Shown: positions 6,506-15,463 of the stretch, in pieces
How the letters are laid out: each line of letters begins with the position of its first letter
Numbering within the stretch: the stretch's first letter is position 1
Assembly (NCBI GenBank): GCA_964474655.1
Contig: CAYYTU010000033.1
Location: 1-32,579 of the forward strand
DNA from: CAYYTU01 sp964474655
GTDB taxonomy: Bacteria > Chloroflexota > Anaerolineae > B4-G1
Reading direction: 5' to 3'
Length of the DNA: 32,579 nt
Notes under the pieces: model-generated
The model's database searches: none
The model's input: the letters and a program-made list of their open reading frames with translations, nothing else
What the model was told of the DNA's origin: nothing
Position numbers and translations under genes: made by a program

Positions 6506-9388
6506 CGAGCCGTCGCTGACCGTGTAGGTGAAGCTATCGTCGCCGCTGAAGTCCGGGTCTGGCGTGTAGCGGATGGCGCCTTCGTCTTCTCCAAGTTCGA
6601 CGGCGCCGTGCTCGGGATCACTCATATCGACGATGTTGAGCGTATCGCCGTCCACATCCTCGTCGTTGCTCAGCACCCCAATGGTCACTGGTGTGTTCTG
6701 GTTGGTCGTGCTGGTGTCATCGTTGGCCTCCGGCGCGTCGTTGACCGGATGCACAGTGATCGTCACCGTCACGGTACTCGTGTCGCCGTTGCTATCCTCA
6801 AGTGCATAGGTGAAGGCATCTGTGCCGTTGAAGTCGGATGCGGGCGCGTAGGTGAAGCTACCGTCGCTGTTCAGCGTCAGGCTGCCGTTACTCACATCGC
6901 TTTCCAAAAACGTCGTGGCGGGCTCGTCGCCCAGGGAGTCGGCGCCGGCGCCGTTGTCATCGAGGACATTGCCGGATAGGTCGGTGTCCTCGTCGGTGCT
7001 GAAGGTGTCATCCTTGGCCTCGGGCCACTGGTTGCAGCGCTGGGCCGGGTTGTTCGAGGCCGTGGCAGTGTGTCCCAGCAGGTTCCAGACAACCGTCTCC
7101 CCGTCATCGAAGTCCAGCGTGAAGGCGAAGGGGCCGTCGGGGTAGAAGCCGGTTCGACCGGGGCGTCCTTCAATCACCTGGGGCAGCTCGAACAGCTCCG
7201 GTTGAGCGCCGTCGTACTCAGAGAGATTGATAAAGTTGTGGCTGCCGTGGGTGATGGTCACGGCGTGATCGTTGCTGTTCTCGTAGCCAAAGTAGGCCGT
7301 GTAGGTGCCGTCGGCGTTATCTTCCACGCATTCGAGGATCGGACTCATCGAGCTGGCCGCCGGAAGCACCTTAACCGCGACGGTAGCAGTGTCAGTCAGC
7401 GAGCCGTCGCTGACCGTGTAGGTGAAGCTATCGTCGCCGCTGAAGTCCGGGTCTGGCGTGTAGGTCAGTGTGTATCCATCGTGGATCACCGTGCCGTGGG
7501 CGGGGTCAGATGCATCGTCGATGGTAAGGCTTTCGTCGGCGTCGGGATCGCTATCGTTCGCCAGCACATCGAGCTCAACGGCGGTGTCCTCGACAGTCTC
7601 GGCGCTGTCATCCTGGGCTTCGGGCACGTGCAGGATGTCGATCTCGAACGTGGCGCTATCGGAAACCGTCTCGCTAAATACGCCGCTCGCCGTGGCCGTG
7701 TTCGCCAGCGGGTCCTCCGCGCCAGCCGGGATCTGATAGGTCGCCTCGCAGGTCAGCGTTTCATCGACGTCCAGCTGATCGAAGGCGCAGTCCGCGAGCT
7801 CGCCGCCCAGGAGCGGATCGGTGACCGTGATGTCCTCCAGCGGGACGTTGCCCGTGTTGGTGACGTCGAATTGATAGGTGATGGAGTCGCCCTCGTGCGC
7901 CTCGGCGGGCCCGCTCTTGGAAAGGGCCAGGGCTGGCTGGACGCGGAAGTTGCCGATGGCGACCTCTTCAACGTCGCCGGCTTCGACCGTGACCGTCTTG
8001 GATACGCTATCGGTGGGCAACCAGCTACCGTCTTCCGGTAGCGTCTCCTTGACGTAATAGGCGCCCGGCTTCAGATCAGGGGGATCGCGCTGGGGATCGT
8101 TGCTGAAGACGACGGCCCCTTCGGCGTCTGTTTTGCCCTTCATCCCCACGACAGATGAGCCATTCACGCGGAATAACTGCAGATCCCAGCCGGAGAGGAC
8201 AGCCTCGCCATCATCCCAGACGCTATCCTGATCGGCGTCTTCGTACGCCTGGCCGATGATGACCGGCAGCTTGATCTGGCCGAAGTAGATGGTCTGCACG
8301 TCATCGTCGACCGTGACCTCTTGCGAGAGGGGTGTGGTGGCGTGCCAGCCGTCCTGCTCCTCCTGCTCGACGGTGTAGGCGCCGTTCAGGCCGTCGAAGG
8401 TGACCTTCCCATCGCCATTTGAGTTTCCAGAGGCGATCTGGTTGCTGCTCTGATAGAGATCGACATCTAATCCTTCAAGCATCGGCTCGCCATCGTCGGG
8501 CTGACCGTTCATATTATAATCGACGAAACTGACGGTGGTGATGGAACCATCGGCGGTCCAGGTGCCGCTGGCCTGCGCGTGCACCAGGCCGGAGGTCGTC
8601 TCGCCCAGCACCAGCTTCTGCTTGTTGGGGTCGACGCCGGTGAAGATGGTACCGACGGGCAGCGAGAGAGTCGTGGAGGCGTCAATCTGGGCGTCGCCGG
8701 CCTGCCATCTGGTCAGCGTGAAGGTGGCCTGGCCGTTCTCGTCAGTTGTGACCGTGTCTGCGGAGAGCATGCCAGCGTCGCTGGTCAGGTCGACTTGCTG
8801 ATTGGCTATCGGCTCGCCGCCCCGCGTGACGGTGACGGTAAAGGTCTGGCTGGCGCCGACGGAGTTGTTGGCGCTGGCAGGCGCGATAGTTACTTTGGGA
8901 GCATCGGCGGCGCAGGCCCCGTCGGGCACGGCGTCGATGATCTCCCAGGCACGCTCGCCGATAGATGTCTCGTCATCTGGTAGGAGGCCGTCAGAGAAGT
9001 GCCAGACGGCCAACTGACGGGCAGCCATCTCTTCGGCGCTCCAGCCATCGGAACCTTCCAGCAGCGGGGGGTAGTGAGTCAGCAGCCACTTGACCCGGCA
9101 ATCCATCTCCTCGTCGCTGGCGACAAACTCGTCGCCTTTACCCGTGTGATGAGATATATCGGTGCAGAAGACCGGCACCTTGGAGCCTGTGCCGATCTGA
9201 AACTCTAAAGTACCAGCTCGACCGTTCCAATTGCCGCCGTTCAGTTCCCCTTCCACGCGCTTGAGGCTAGGATAGCCGACAACCGTCCCCGTCTCACCAT
9301 CGGCCCAGACGGTGCCGACGAAGCCCAAGAGCAGAAACAGAACGCTCAAATAAATCGCCCAGCGGAGATTGCGAATTTTGTTTATCAT
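6506..9388 (-). CDS. multidomain surface protein with predicted thioester domain, N-terminal part
   Basis: First 961 residues of a large exported protein that probably continues at 5722-6405. Order: signal peptide (about 1-29, cleavage near VWA); a predicted thioester (TQXA-type) adhesin domain with Cys75 in VFCTD and Gln125 in RQLAVWHFSDG; an invasin-like Ig domain (about 165-265); two SdrD/Cna-B-like modules starting FVDYNMNGQPDDGE and AYEDADQDSVWDDGE (about 285-490); a DUF11-like module (LSKSGPAEAHEGD, about 490-590); tandem-95/cadherin-like modules ending FSGDDSFTYTVSDGS, interrupted by a domain starting ILECVEDNADGTYTAYFGY. ATG 9388 is chosen because GGAGGG lies five bases upstream; a GTG six bases earlier overlaps it. 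The architecture fits a long adhesive surface stalk. Confidence 0.88.
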
Positions 9389-9436
9389 ATACACCCTCCA
9401 TAAACATCCTAAAATAGTGCTAACGACGTTTCAGTC

Positions 9437-9445
9437 ATTATAGCA
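9437..9445 (-). promoter_or_regulatory. extended -10 promoter for the large surface protein
   Basis: On the minus strand TGCTATAAT gives a perfect -10 box (TATAAT) with a TGn extension. No good -35 box is found at the right distance, consistent with an extended -10 promoter. It lies about 50 bases before the ATG at 9388. Confidence 0.55.
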
Positions 9446-9499
9446 TACGGAAGTTTGAATCCGGTTTGAGATTCGCCACCTATCCGCAAAAACGGTGGC

Positions 9500-9527
9500 T
9501 TGCAGCTCCTGAGGGGCGTGATATACT
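9500..9527 (+). promoter_or_regulatory. sigma70-type promoter, divergent from the surface gene
   Basis: TTGCAG (9500-9505) and TATACT (9522-9527) with 16 bp between them. Transcription would start close to the ATG at 9546, leaving a very short leader. A small CCACC/GGTGG stem sits just upstream. Confidence 0.5.
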
Positions 9528-9545
9528 CCCCCTTATCCGTGTTCG

Positions 9546-10109
9546 ATGAAAACTTATCCACTGGAGAGCATGCGACTTATGGTCCCCGAGAGACAGGTCA
9601 TCAAGAGCCCAGAAGCAGAAGACCCTCACTGGTATGAGAAGCCAGAGGCAGCCGATCGATTAGCACTGGAGCGTAAGAAACTGGCGGAGAAATACAACGT
9701 ACAGTGCGGCAACACGTCGGACAGAGAGGTCATCTTCCGGCTGACGCCGCGAAAAGAAGCGATCAACGAGCGCGTGGTGCTCTACCTGATTTGCGAGCAA
9801 GGCTTCCCGGCTCAAGCACCGCGAGCTTTCTTGCTGGCGGGGCAGCGTCGCTACTGCCTTCTATGTCCACTCTTGAGCAACTGGAGGCCCAGGCAGACCC
9901 TGGTCGCAGCCGCCGACGATCTGATCGAATGGCTGATATGGTCGCGCGATGAGTACGTGGCAAAGGCGGAGAACGCCCTACAGCGAGGCCATTGCCAGGA
10001 GGCCTGCGATTTGTTGCAGATGGTGTTGGCCCTGGAGCCGCGCACACCCGACGCGGCCCGTATGTTGGCTCAAGCGCAAGCCCGGCTGGAACGCCGGGGA
10101 GAATACTGA
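9546..10109 (+). CDS. hypothetical protein with RWD/E2-like fold pattern and TPR-like tail
   Basis: Unassigned 187-residue soluble protein. The first 130 residues follow the order expected of a ubiquitin-conjugating-enzyme/RWD fold: a helix ADRLALERKKLAEKY (35-50), strands around EVIFRL and VVLYLI, then GFPAQAP (86-92), resembling the YPxxPP turn of E2 enzymes. Next come Cys104 and Cys107, then WRPRQTL (113-119) leading into a helix, resembling the region after an E2 active-site Cys. The HPN motif of active E2s is absent and the loop is short. Residues 139-184 look like one and a half TPR repeats (AENALQRGHCQEACDLL). No E1, JAB or ubiquitin-like gene is nearby. The start is uncertain: ATG 9546 has no clear Shine-Dalgarno and ATG 9570 is an alternative. 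Confidence 0.7.
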   Translation: MKTYPLESMRLMVPERQVIKSPEAEDPHWYEKPEAADRLALERKKLAEKYNVQCGNTSDREVIFRLTPRKEAINERVVLYLICEQGFPAQAPRAFLLAGQRRYCLLCPLLSNWRPRQTLVAAADDLIEWLIWSRDEYVAKAENALQRGHCQEACDLLQMVLALEPRTPDAARMLAQAQARLERRGEY

Positions 10110-10140
10110 CGCATTGGGCACCTCACACGCTCCAATCCAC

Positions 10141-10169
10141 TTGCTACTCTCACCCCCCTATGATAAACT
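10141..10169 (+). promoter_or_regulatory. sigma70-type promoter for the yifB/comM homologue
   Basis: TTGCTA (10141-10146) and TAAACT (10164-10169) separated by 17 bp, about 45 bases before the ATG at 10213. The -10 hexamer is the same as that proposed for the response regulator. Confidence 0.55.
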
Positions 10170-10212
10170 AAACGCCTGCGAACAAACCTGATGGAAACTC
10201 TGGGAGTTATCT

Positions 10213-11739
10213 ATGCTGGCTAACGTCACTAGCTGTGCTTTACAAGGACTTGATGGTGTTCTCGTTCAGGTGGAAGTCGATACATCACGCGGGATGCCCG
10301 GCCTGACGGTCGTGGGGCTGCCGGATACGGCGGTCAAAGAGTCGCGCGAGCGGGTGCGCTCGGCGGTGAAGAACTCCGGGCTCGTCTTCCCCGGCAAACG
10401 CATCACGGTCAACCTGGCCCCGGCCGATATCCGCAAGGAAGGGCCGGCCTACGATCTGCCCATCGCCGTGGGGGTGCTCATCGCCTCGGAGCAAGTCTGG
10501 CCCCAGGCCATCGAGGACGCGCTCATCATCGGCGAGCTCTCCCTCGATGGCTCTGTCCGCCACGTCGACGGCATCCTGCCGGTGGCCTCGGTGGCTTACG
10601 AGGAAGAGATCTCACGCATCTTCGTCCCGGCCGAAGACGCATCGGAGGCGGCCCTAATCACCGATCTGGAGGTGATACCGGTGGAGAATCTGGGACAACT
10701 GGCGGCTCATCTGCAAGGATTGCGAGAGATCACTCCTTACGACACTGACGAGAACCCGGCCGAAGCGCCTCCGCCACCCTATGCGACCGACTTCGCGGAG
10801 GTCAAGGGCCAGGAGCACGTCAAGCGCGCGCTGGAGGTGGCGGCGGCCGGCGGTCATAATGTGCTGATGAGCGGGCCGCCAGGCGCGGGCAAGACGTTGT
10901 TGGCCCGCTCAATGCCCTCCATCATGCCAGAAATGTCGATCGACGAGGCATTGGAGGTGACGAAGATCTATAGCATCGTGGGGTTGTTGCCGCCCGATAC
11001 GCCCTTGATTCGACACCGGCCCTTCCGCGCGCCGCACCACACCATCAGCCACGCCGGACTAGTCGGCGGCGGTCACTGGCCGCGTCCTGGCGAGATCAGC
11101 CTGGCCCATCGTGGGGTGCTCTTCCTGGACGAGCTCCCGGAGTTCAGTCGACGCACGCTGGAGGTGCTCCGCCAGCCAATGGAGGACCATCACGTAGTCA
11201 TCTCCCGCGCTACCGGCACACTCGCCTTCCCGGCCAACTTCACGCTGGTGGGAGCAATGAACCCCTGCCCTTGCGGCTACTACGGCGATCCGGTGCGCGA
11301 GTGTACGTGCAGTCCGGCCACAGTCACGCGCTACCAGAAACGGATCTCCGGGCCGCTGCTCGACCGCATCGATATCCACATCGAGGTGCCACGGGTGGAT
11401 TACGACAAATTGACCAATGACCGGCTGGGCGAGCCTTCGGCCGCGATCCGAAGGCGGGTGGAGAGGGCGCGGAAGGTGCAGCGTCAACGCTTCGAGGCGA
11501 TGCCGTTTTCTTCCAACGCGGCTATGGGGCCGGGAGAGGTACGAAAGATCTGCCAGCTGGACGAGGCCGGGCGCAGCCTGGTACGCGCCGCGATGGAACA
11601 ACTCCAGATGAGCGCACGGGCCTTCCACCGCATCCTCAAGCTGGCCCGCACTATTGCCGATCTAGCCAACAGCGACGAGATCGAAACCGCGCACCTGGCT
11701 GAAGCGATCCAGTACCGTCCACGACGGAACCGGCTGTGA
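10213..11739 (+). CDS. comM: YifB/ComM family Mg-chelatase-like AAA+ ATPase
   Basis: Predicted cytoplasmic AAA+ protein of 508 residues, full length for the YifB/ComM family. Relatives in transformable bacteria are hexameric helicases that promote branch migration during DNA integration; the role in this organism is not established. The N-terminal ChlI-like domain (1-170) has GMPGLTVVGLPD and RITVNLAPADIRKEGP. The ATPase core has Walker A GPPGAGKT (221-228), Walker B VLFLDE (302-307) and the family's Cys-rich insert PCPCGYYGDPVRECTC (351-366), plus ISGPLLDRIDIHIEVP. The C-terminal Mg_chelatase_C part contains SARAFHRILKLARTIADL. GGGAG lies six bases before the ATG. It converges on the rRNA methyltransferase gene, with only 24 bp between stop codons. 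Confidence 0.93.
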   Translation: MLANVTSCALQGLDGVLVQVEVDTSRGMPGLTVVGLPDTAVKESRERVRSAVKNSGLVFPGKRITVNLAPADIRKEGPAYDLPIAVGVLIASEQVWPQAIEDALIIGELSLDGSVRHVDGILPVASVAYEEEISRIFVPAEDASEAALITDLEVIPVENLGQLAAHLQGLREITPYDTDENPAEAPPPPYATDFAEVKGQEHVKRALEVAAAGGHNVLMSGPPGAGKTLLARSMPSIMPEMSIDEALEVTKIYSIVGLLPPDTPLIRHRPFRAPHHTISHAGLVGGGHWPRPGEISLAHRGVLFLDELPEFSRRTLEVLRQPMEDHHVVISRATGTLAFPANFTLVGAMNPCPCGYYGDPVRECTCSPATVTRYQKRISGPLLDRIDIHIEVPRVDYDKLTNDRLGEPSAAIRRRVERARKVQRQRFEAMPFSSNAAMGPGEVRKICQLDEAGRSLVRAAMEQLQMSARAFHRILKLARTIADLANSDEIETAHLAEAIQYRPRRNRL

Positions 11740-11763
11740 TGCACGCCTCATTCCGCCTGCTCC

Positions 11764-13014
11764 CTACTCAGCGACGAACAGCGAGACGCTTTCCACATGA
11801 TACGTCTGCAGGAGCATATCGACCGGTTGCACCTCGATCAGGCGATAGCCAGCCCGTGCGAGCTGCTTGGCGTCGCGAGCCAGGGTAGCCGGGTCGCACG
11901 AGACGTAGACAATGCGCTCGGGGCGTCGATTCACCAGCGCATCAACCACGGCGCGCTCAATCCCAGCGCGCGGGGGATCGAGCACCACAGCGTCGATCCC
12001 AGCCTCAATGGCAGGCAGCGCATCCTCCACCGCCCCCTCGACGACCTCCACGTTATCGAAATCCACTGTGTTCTCCAATAGATCGTCCACTGCCGAGGGC
12101 GATTCCTCAATTGCGATCACCAGACCAGCGCGCTCAGCCAGGTGCGTGGTGAAGAGCCCCACTCCACAATAAGCATCTAGCACGATTTCATCCCCCTTCA
12201 GATCGAGTTGATCCAGCACCAGACGCACGAGTTGCTCGGCCTGCGGGGTATTGACCTGGAAGAAAGAGGAAGCCGAAACGCGGTATATATGCCCGACCAC
12301 CTCCTCGGTGATGTAGTTACGGCCGATCAGGTTGGCGTGCCCGCCTTCGGAAAGGAGCATCACACAAGAGACGGGTTCATCCGTCTCCAGGGCCGGCGGC
12401 TTATCCTCCTCCATCTCAAAGGCAATCATCCGATCCCCAGTTACAGTTCCCGCGCGCAAGACCAGGCGCACGAGCCCCTCGAGATCCATATCGAGGAGCT
12501 GATAGAGTTCAGCCAAGAGTGGATGGAGCACTTTGCAATGATCAATGGCGATCACGTCCTGCGAAGAAGCCTTCTGGAAACCCAGGCCGCCTCCCGGCAC
12601 CGGATGGAACTGGACCTGATTGCGGTAAGCCCAGCCGGATGGATCGGCCAGGGGGTGGTGAACGGGCGGATCTTCGATCTCGCCGATGTGCTCGAGCTGG
12701 TCGGTCATAATGTCCGCCTTGAAGGCTACCTGAGCTTCGTAGTCAATATGTTGCCATTGGCACCCCCCGCATCCATCCTGGCCGAAGTACGGGCAGGGCG
12801 GTTCCACGCGGTCGGGCGACGGGTCAACCACCTCCAGCAGTCGGGCAAAGGCATAGCGCCCCTTGTCCTCGACAATCTCAACCCGAACGGTCTCATCGGG
12901 TAAGGCGTAGGGGACAAAGATAACTTTGCCATCGTGACGCCCCAAGGCATCGCCACCGTGGGCCATCGTCGTCGTCCGGTAAGTGAGCGTTTCCATAGGA
13001 TGATTGGCAGTCAT
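11764..13014 (-). CDS. rlmD: 23S rRNA (uracil-5-)-methyltransferase RlmD/RumA family
   Basis: SAM-dependent enzyme of 416 residues that methylates C5 of a uracil in RNA. The N-terminal TRAM domain (about 8-66) is followed by the iron-sulfur cluster cysteines Cys74, Cys82, Cys85 (CPYFGQDGCGGC) and Cys160. The SAM site is VLDAYCGVGLFTTHLA (278-293), DPPRAG is at 346-351, and the catalytic Cys373 lies in YVSCDPATLARD. The C-terminal MLLQTYHVESVSLF matches the family. The exact target base (RlmD U1939, RlmC U747 or a tRNA) cannot be decided from sequence. The ATG overlaps the TGA of def (ATGA), so the two genes are probably translationally coupled. Confidence 0.93.
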   Translation of the reverse strand: MTANHPMETLTYRTTTMAHGGDALGRHDGKVIFVPYALPDETVRVEIVEDKGRYAFARLLEVVDPSPDRVEPPCPYFGQDGCGGCQWQHIDYEAQVAFKADIMTDQLEHIGEIEDPPVHHPLADPSGWAYRNQVQFHPVPGGGLGFQKASSQDVIAIDHCKVLHPLLAELYQLLDMDLEGLVRLVLRAGTVTGDRMIAFEMEEDKPPALETDEPVSCVMLLSEGGHANLIGRNYITEEVVGHIYRVSASSFFQVNTPQAEQLVRLVLDQLDLKGDEIVLDAYCGVGLFTTHLAERAGLVIAIEESPSAVDDLLENTVDFDNVEVVEGAVEDALPAIEAGIDAVVLDPPRAGIERAVVDALVNRRPERIVYVSCDPATLARDAKQLARAGYRLIEVQPVDMLLQTYHVESVSLFVAE

Positions 13015-13586
13015 ACCGCTGCCTGATCGGGCAGCAGCTGGGAGGCCTCGGCTGCCTCTTCCTGTCCCTCTTCCACCGACCAGATCTTATCCGAATCCTC
13101 GATGCGGTCGACGAAGAGAATGCCGTCACAATGGTCAATTTCGTGCTGGAAGACGCGGGCCAGCAGCCCTTCCGCTTTGATACGCACCTGTTTGCCGTTC
13201 CGATCCAATCCGGCGACAGTCACAGCGTGGTGACGGTCCACCTCTCCCACCCAGCCGGGGATAGAGAGACAACCCTCAATGCCCGATTCAGTCTCGCGTG
13301 AGGTACGCACCAGCTTGGGGTTAATGAGCACGTAACGCTCAATCTCCATCTCCTCCAGCTTCAGGTCCTCTACGTTCTCATCCTCGGGTATCACCGGCAC
13401 CTCGACGACGATGACGCGTTCCTGCACGCCGACTTGCACGGCGGCCAGGCCGACGCCATCATTGAAATGCATCGTCTCAAGCATATCATCAATCAGATCC
13501 TGAATGTCCAAATCGACGTCCCGCACGCGGCGCGAAGGTTCGCGCAGGGAGGGATCATCGGAATATAAAATTTGCCGCACAGTCAT
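13011..13586 (-). CDS. def: peptide deformylase
   Basis: Removes the N-formyl group from nascent proteins at the ribosome. All three catalytic motifs are present: GVGLAAVQVG (Gln51), EGCLSIPG (Cys106, metal ligand) and QHEIDH (His148, Glu149, His152). The length of 191 residues includes an acidic insert (about 66-84, EDENVEDLKLEEMEIE) and a short acidic C-terminal extension. AGGAG lies about ten bases before the ATG. It is the first gene of a two-gene unit with the RlmD-type methyltransferase, a translation-related pairing. About 210 bp separates it from the upstream gene. Confidence 0.97.
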   Translation of the reverse strand: MTVRQILYSDDPSLREPSRRVRDVDLDIQDLIDDMLETMHFNDGVGLAAVQVGVQERVIVVEVPVIPEDENVEDLKLEEMEIERYVLINPKLVRTSRETESGIEGCLSIPGWVGEVDRHHAVTVAGLDRNGKQVRIKAEGLLARVFQHEIDHCDGILFVDRIEDSDKIWSVEEGQEEAAEASQLLPDQAAV

Positions 13587-13772
13587 AACCTACATCTCCT
13601 AAACCTAACCCGGTCAAAGCCGGGAAAAAACCGTAAACACTCGGGGAAGGAGGAAACAAGTCCAGATGGGGGCAGGAACGAGCAAGGGATGGAACACCGA
13701 TCAAGGATCGTGCAATCCCCAGCGTCCCCCAGCCTATAAGCGAGGAGCCAATCGCCAACAGAAGGAAGTCCT

Positions 13773-13789
13773 ACCATCGGGCCGATGGT
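13773..13789. terminator. short hairpin after the VPDTG membrane protein gene
   Basis: ACCATCG and CGATGGT pair perfectly across a GGC loop, ten bases after the stop at 13799. No T run follows on the minus strand. It is placed correctly for a terminator of the long minus-strand operon but is weak by the usual criteria. Confidence 0.35.
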
Positions 13790-13798
13790 GGCCAACCG

Positions 13799-14326
13799 TT
13801 ATGTTGGGTTCCGCAGGCGGCGCACGACGATCAGCAGGAAAGCCAGACCGGCAGCCAGTGCCCCCAGGCCCAGAGCCCCAATGCCAGTATCTGGCACGCT
13901 CTCGCCATCGGACTGAGGCGTCCTCGTTGGACGACGGGTAGCCGTCGGCTTGGCCGTCTCTGAATCCGGAGTCGCTGTGGTCACCGACGTCGGCGTAGGG
14001 CTAGGGCTAGGCGTCAGGGTGGGTGTGGGTGTGGGTGTGGACGTATCGGTGGGTTCGGGCGTATCAGTGGGCGTCGGCGTGACCGCCGCGGTCTCCGTCG
14101 CCTCCACGGCCAACGCGACCGCCGTGTTTGTGGCCAGAACCGCCTCATTCTGCTGCTGGGTGGCCTGACGAGGACTTAACCACACCGCCCAGGCGACGAA
14201 GGCACAAATGCCCAGCGCAAGCAATCCACCTAGCGCTGCCACGAGGATGATAAAGGTACGATTAGTTCCTTCTTCCTCTTCAAATTCCTCTTCCTCATCT
14301 GGCAAGAGTTCATCGATGTCTTGCAT
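13799..14326 (-). CDS. Thr/Pro-rich membrane protein with LPXTG-like VPDTG tail
   Basis: Protein of 175 residues with no recognised family. The N-terminus is strongly acidic (ELLPDEEEEFEEEEG), followed by a TM helix (about 24-49), a Gln/Ala stretch, and a Thr/Pro-rich low-complexity stalk (about 82-140). The end is VPDTG, then an Ala/Gly/Leu helix (about 149-168), then VRRLRNPT. That order (V-P-x-T-G, hydrophobic helix, basic tail) is the layout of a sortase sorting signal or of a simple C-terminal anchor. With the first TM, both termini would face the cytoplasm and the stalk would be outside. AGGAG lies about six bases before the ATG. It is the last gene of the minus-strand run, 60 bp after the barrel-sandwich protein. 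No sortase gene is in the window. Confidence 0.75.
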   Translation of the reverse strand: MQDIDELLPDEEEEFEEEEGTNRTFIILVAALGGLLALGICAFVAWAVWLSPRQATQQQNEAVLATNTAVALAVEATETAAVTPTPTDTPEPTDTSTPTPTPTLTPSPSPTPTSVTTATPDSETAKPTATRRPTRTPQSDGESVPDTGIGALGLGALAAGLAFLLIVVRRLRNPT

Positions 14327-14358
14327 ATCTATCTCCTCTTTTCTTGCTCCTACGCTGC

Positions 14359-14373
14359 GCCCGGCCGCCGGGC
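14359..14373. terminator. GC-rich hairpin between operon genes
   Basis: GCCCGG and CCGGGC pair across CCG, 14 bases after the stop at 14387. No T run follows. It could partly terminate the operon or separate expression of the last gene. Confidence 0.3.
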
Positions 14374-14386
14374 CGATGAAAACATG

Positions 14387-15454
14387 TTACCGCAAAACCT
14401 CCAGATTCGTCAGAGGTACATAGACTGATTCTCCCTCTTGATCCAGCTCGACTTCGGCACAAAGAACCATCGCTCCGGTCCCAATAGGACGAGGGTGCGA
14501 GGGGATATCGACCACCGTACCCACTTCTCCCAAATAGGGCGCCTGGACAATACGTACCGTCGTATCGACCGTCAGCGGCGCGCCGACTTGTTTGGAGGGC
14601 ACCGGCTGGACCTTGCTTGGGAGATGGATGATGATTTCGGGACGCGTGACGTTCCAGCGCACCCGCACCTCCCCATTGAGGGAAGCCTCTCGACCTTCGT
14701 TCGTGGTGAGCAAGTTAAATATCGGCCTGGACATTGGGACCTCTCCGATACCCTCCGTGGCGATGACGGGGAACGATAAATCTTTGAGCAGTGGGAGCAG
14801 ATCGGGCGGCAGCCCCCCGGTTATGATACCCTTCACCTCTTGTTCCTCTGCTCGTTCCAGCCCTTCTTCGTCCAGCTTGGCCCCCCCAATGAGCACCGTG
14901 CCATGGCACGAAGGATTAATCGCCCTGGCCTGCAAAGGGTGATGGGGCTTATTCACCAGGCTCTTGAGCACGCCGAAGCTCTCTCCCCCAGCGCCCCAGA
15001 CCCCTTGGATGACAGCGCCCATCGTCTCAATTACGGCGCCGTGAGAGGCCATAACGTTGCTCACTTGCCCGCGTATATAAGCGCGCAGCTCAAACGGCAC
15101 AGGCGGCGCTTCGACTAGAATGCGTCCTCCGCCTCTGGCCGTCACAACGCCATCAATAGGGGATTTAACCGTCCGTCCAAACAACCCCCCCCGCTTGGCG
15201 ATGGTCTCTCCTTGCCGCACCTGATCGCCCAAATCAACTTGCAAATGCCGCTTCACCTTGTTAGCCGAAGTATCCAACAAGCGCGCCACCGGTATGATGT
15301 GGAAATCACTGGAAAGATTGGTCCGCGCGATAACCTGGGCTGCCTCGACCTGATCGCCGGCGCTTACGAGCACCTCCCCCGCTCTGGGCAACAGGCGCTC
15401 GCGCCGGATTTTGGTCAAGGGATTGACTTGAACTTCGGATGGATAATAAGCCAT
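14387..15454 (-). CDS. uncharacterised protein with barrel-sandwich (lipoyl-like) and KOW-like segments
   Basis: Soluble 355-residue protein without an assigned function. Two stretches look like barrel-sandwich hybrid half-motifs: LPRAGEVLVSAGDQVEAAQ (about 22-40) and LGDQVRQGETIAKRGG followed by VKSPIDGVVTARGG (about 75-109), similar in style to RnfC or HlyD-type domains but without a biotinyl/lipoyl Lys motif. The middle has Gly-rich segments GVWGAGGESFG and GTVLIGGAKLDEEG, and ITGGLPPDLLPLL. Near the C-terminus VRIVQAPYLGEVGTVVDI resembles a KOW motif. It starts nine bases after the stop of the MutL-like ATPase gene, so the two are probably co-expressed; a direct partnership is inference. 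Confidence 0.78.
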   Translation of the reverse strand: MAYYPSEVQVNPLTKIRRERLLPRAGEVLVSAGDQVEAAQVIARTNLSSDFHIIPVARLLDTSANKVKRHLQVDLGDQVRQGETIAKRGGLFGRTVKSPIDGVVTARGGGRILVEAPPVPFELRAYIRGQVSNVMASHGAVIETMGAVIQGVWGAGGESFGVLKSLVNKPHHPLQARAINPSCHGTVLIGGAKLDEEGLERAEEQEVKGIITGGLPPDLLPLLKDLSFPVIATEGIGEVPMSRPIFNLLTTNEGREASLNGEVRVRWNVTRPEIIIHLPSKVQPVPSKQVGAPLTVDTTVRIVQAPYLGEVGTVVDIPSHPRPIGTGAMVLCAEVELDQEGESVYVPLTNLEVLR

Positions 15455-15463
15455 CGACCCTAT

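Noticed and set aside
7070..8041. 323-codon plus-strand frame
   Set aside because: Antisense to the multidomain surface protein; no domain or start signal.
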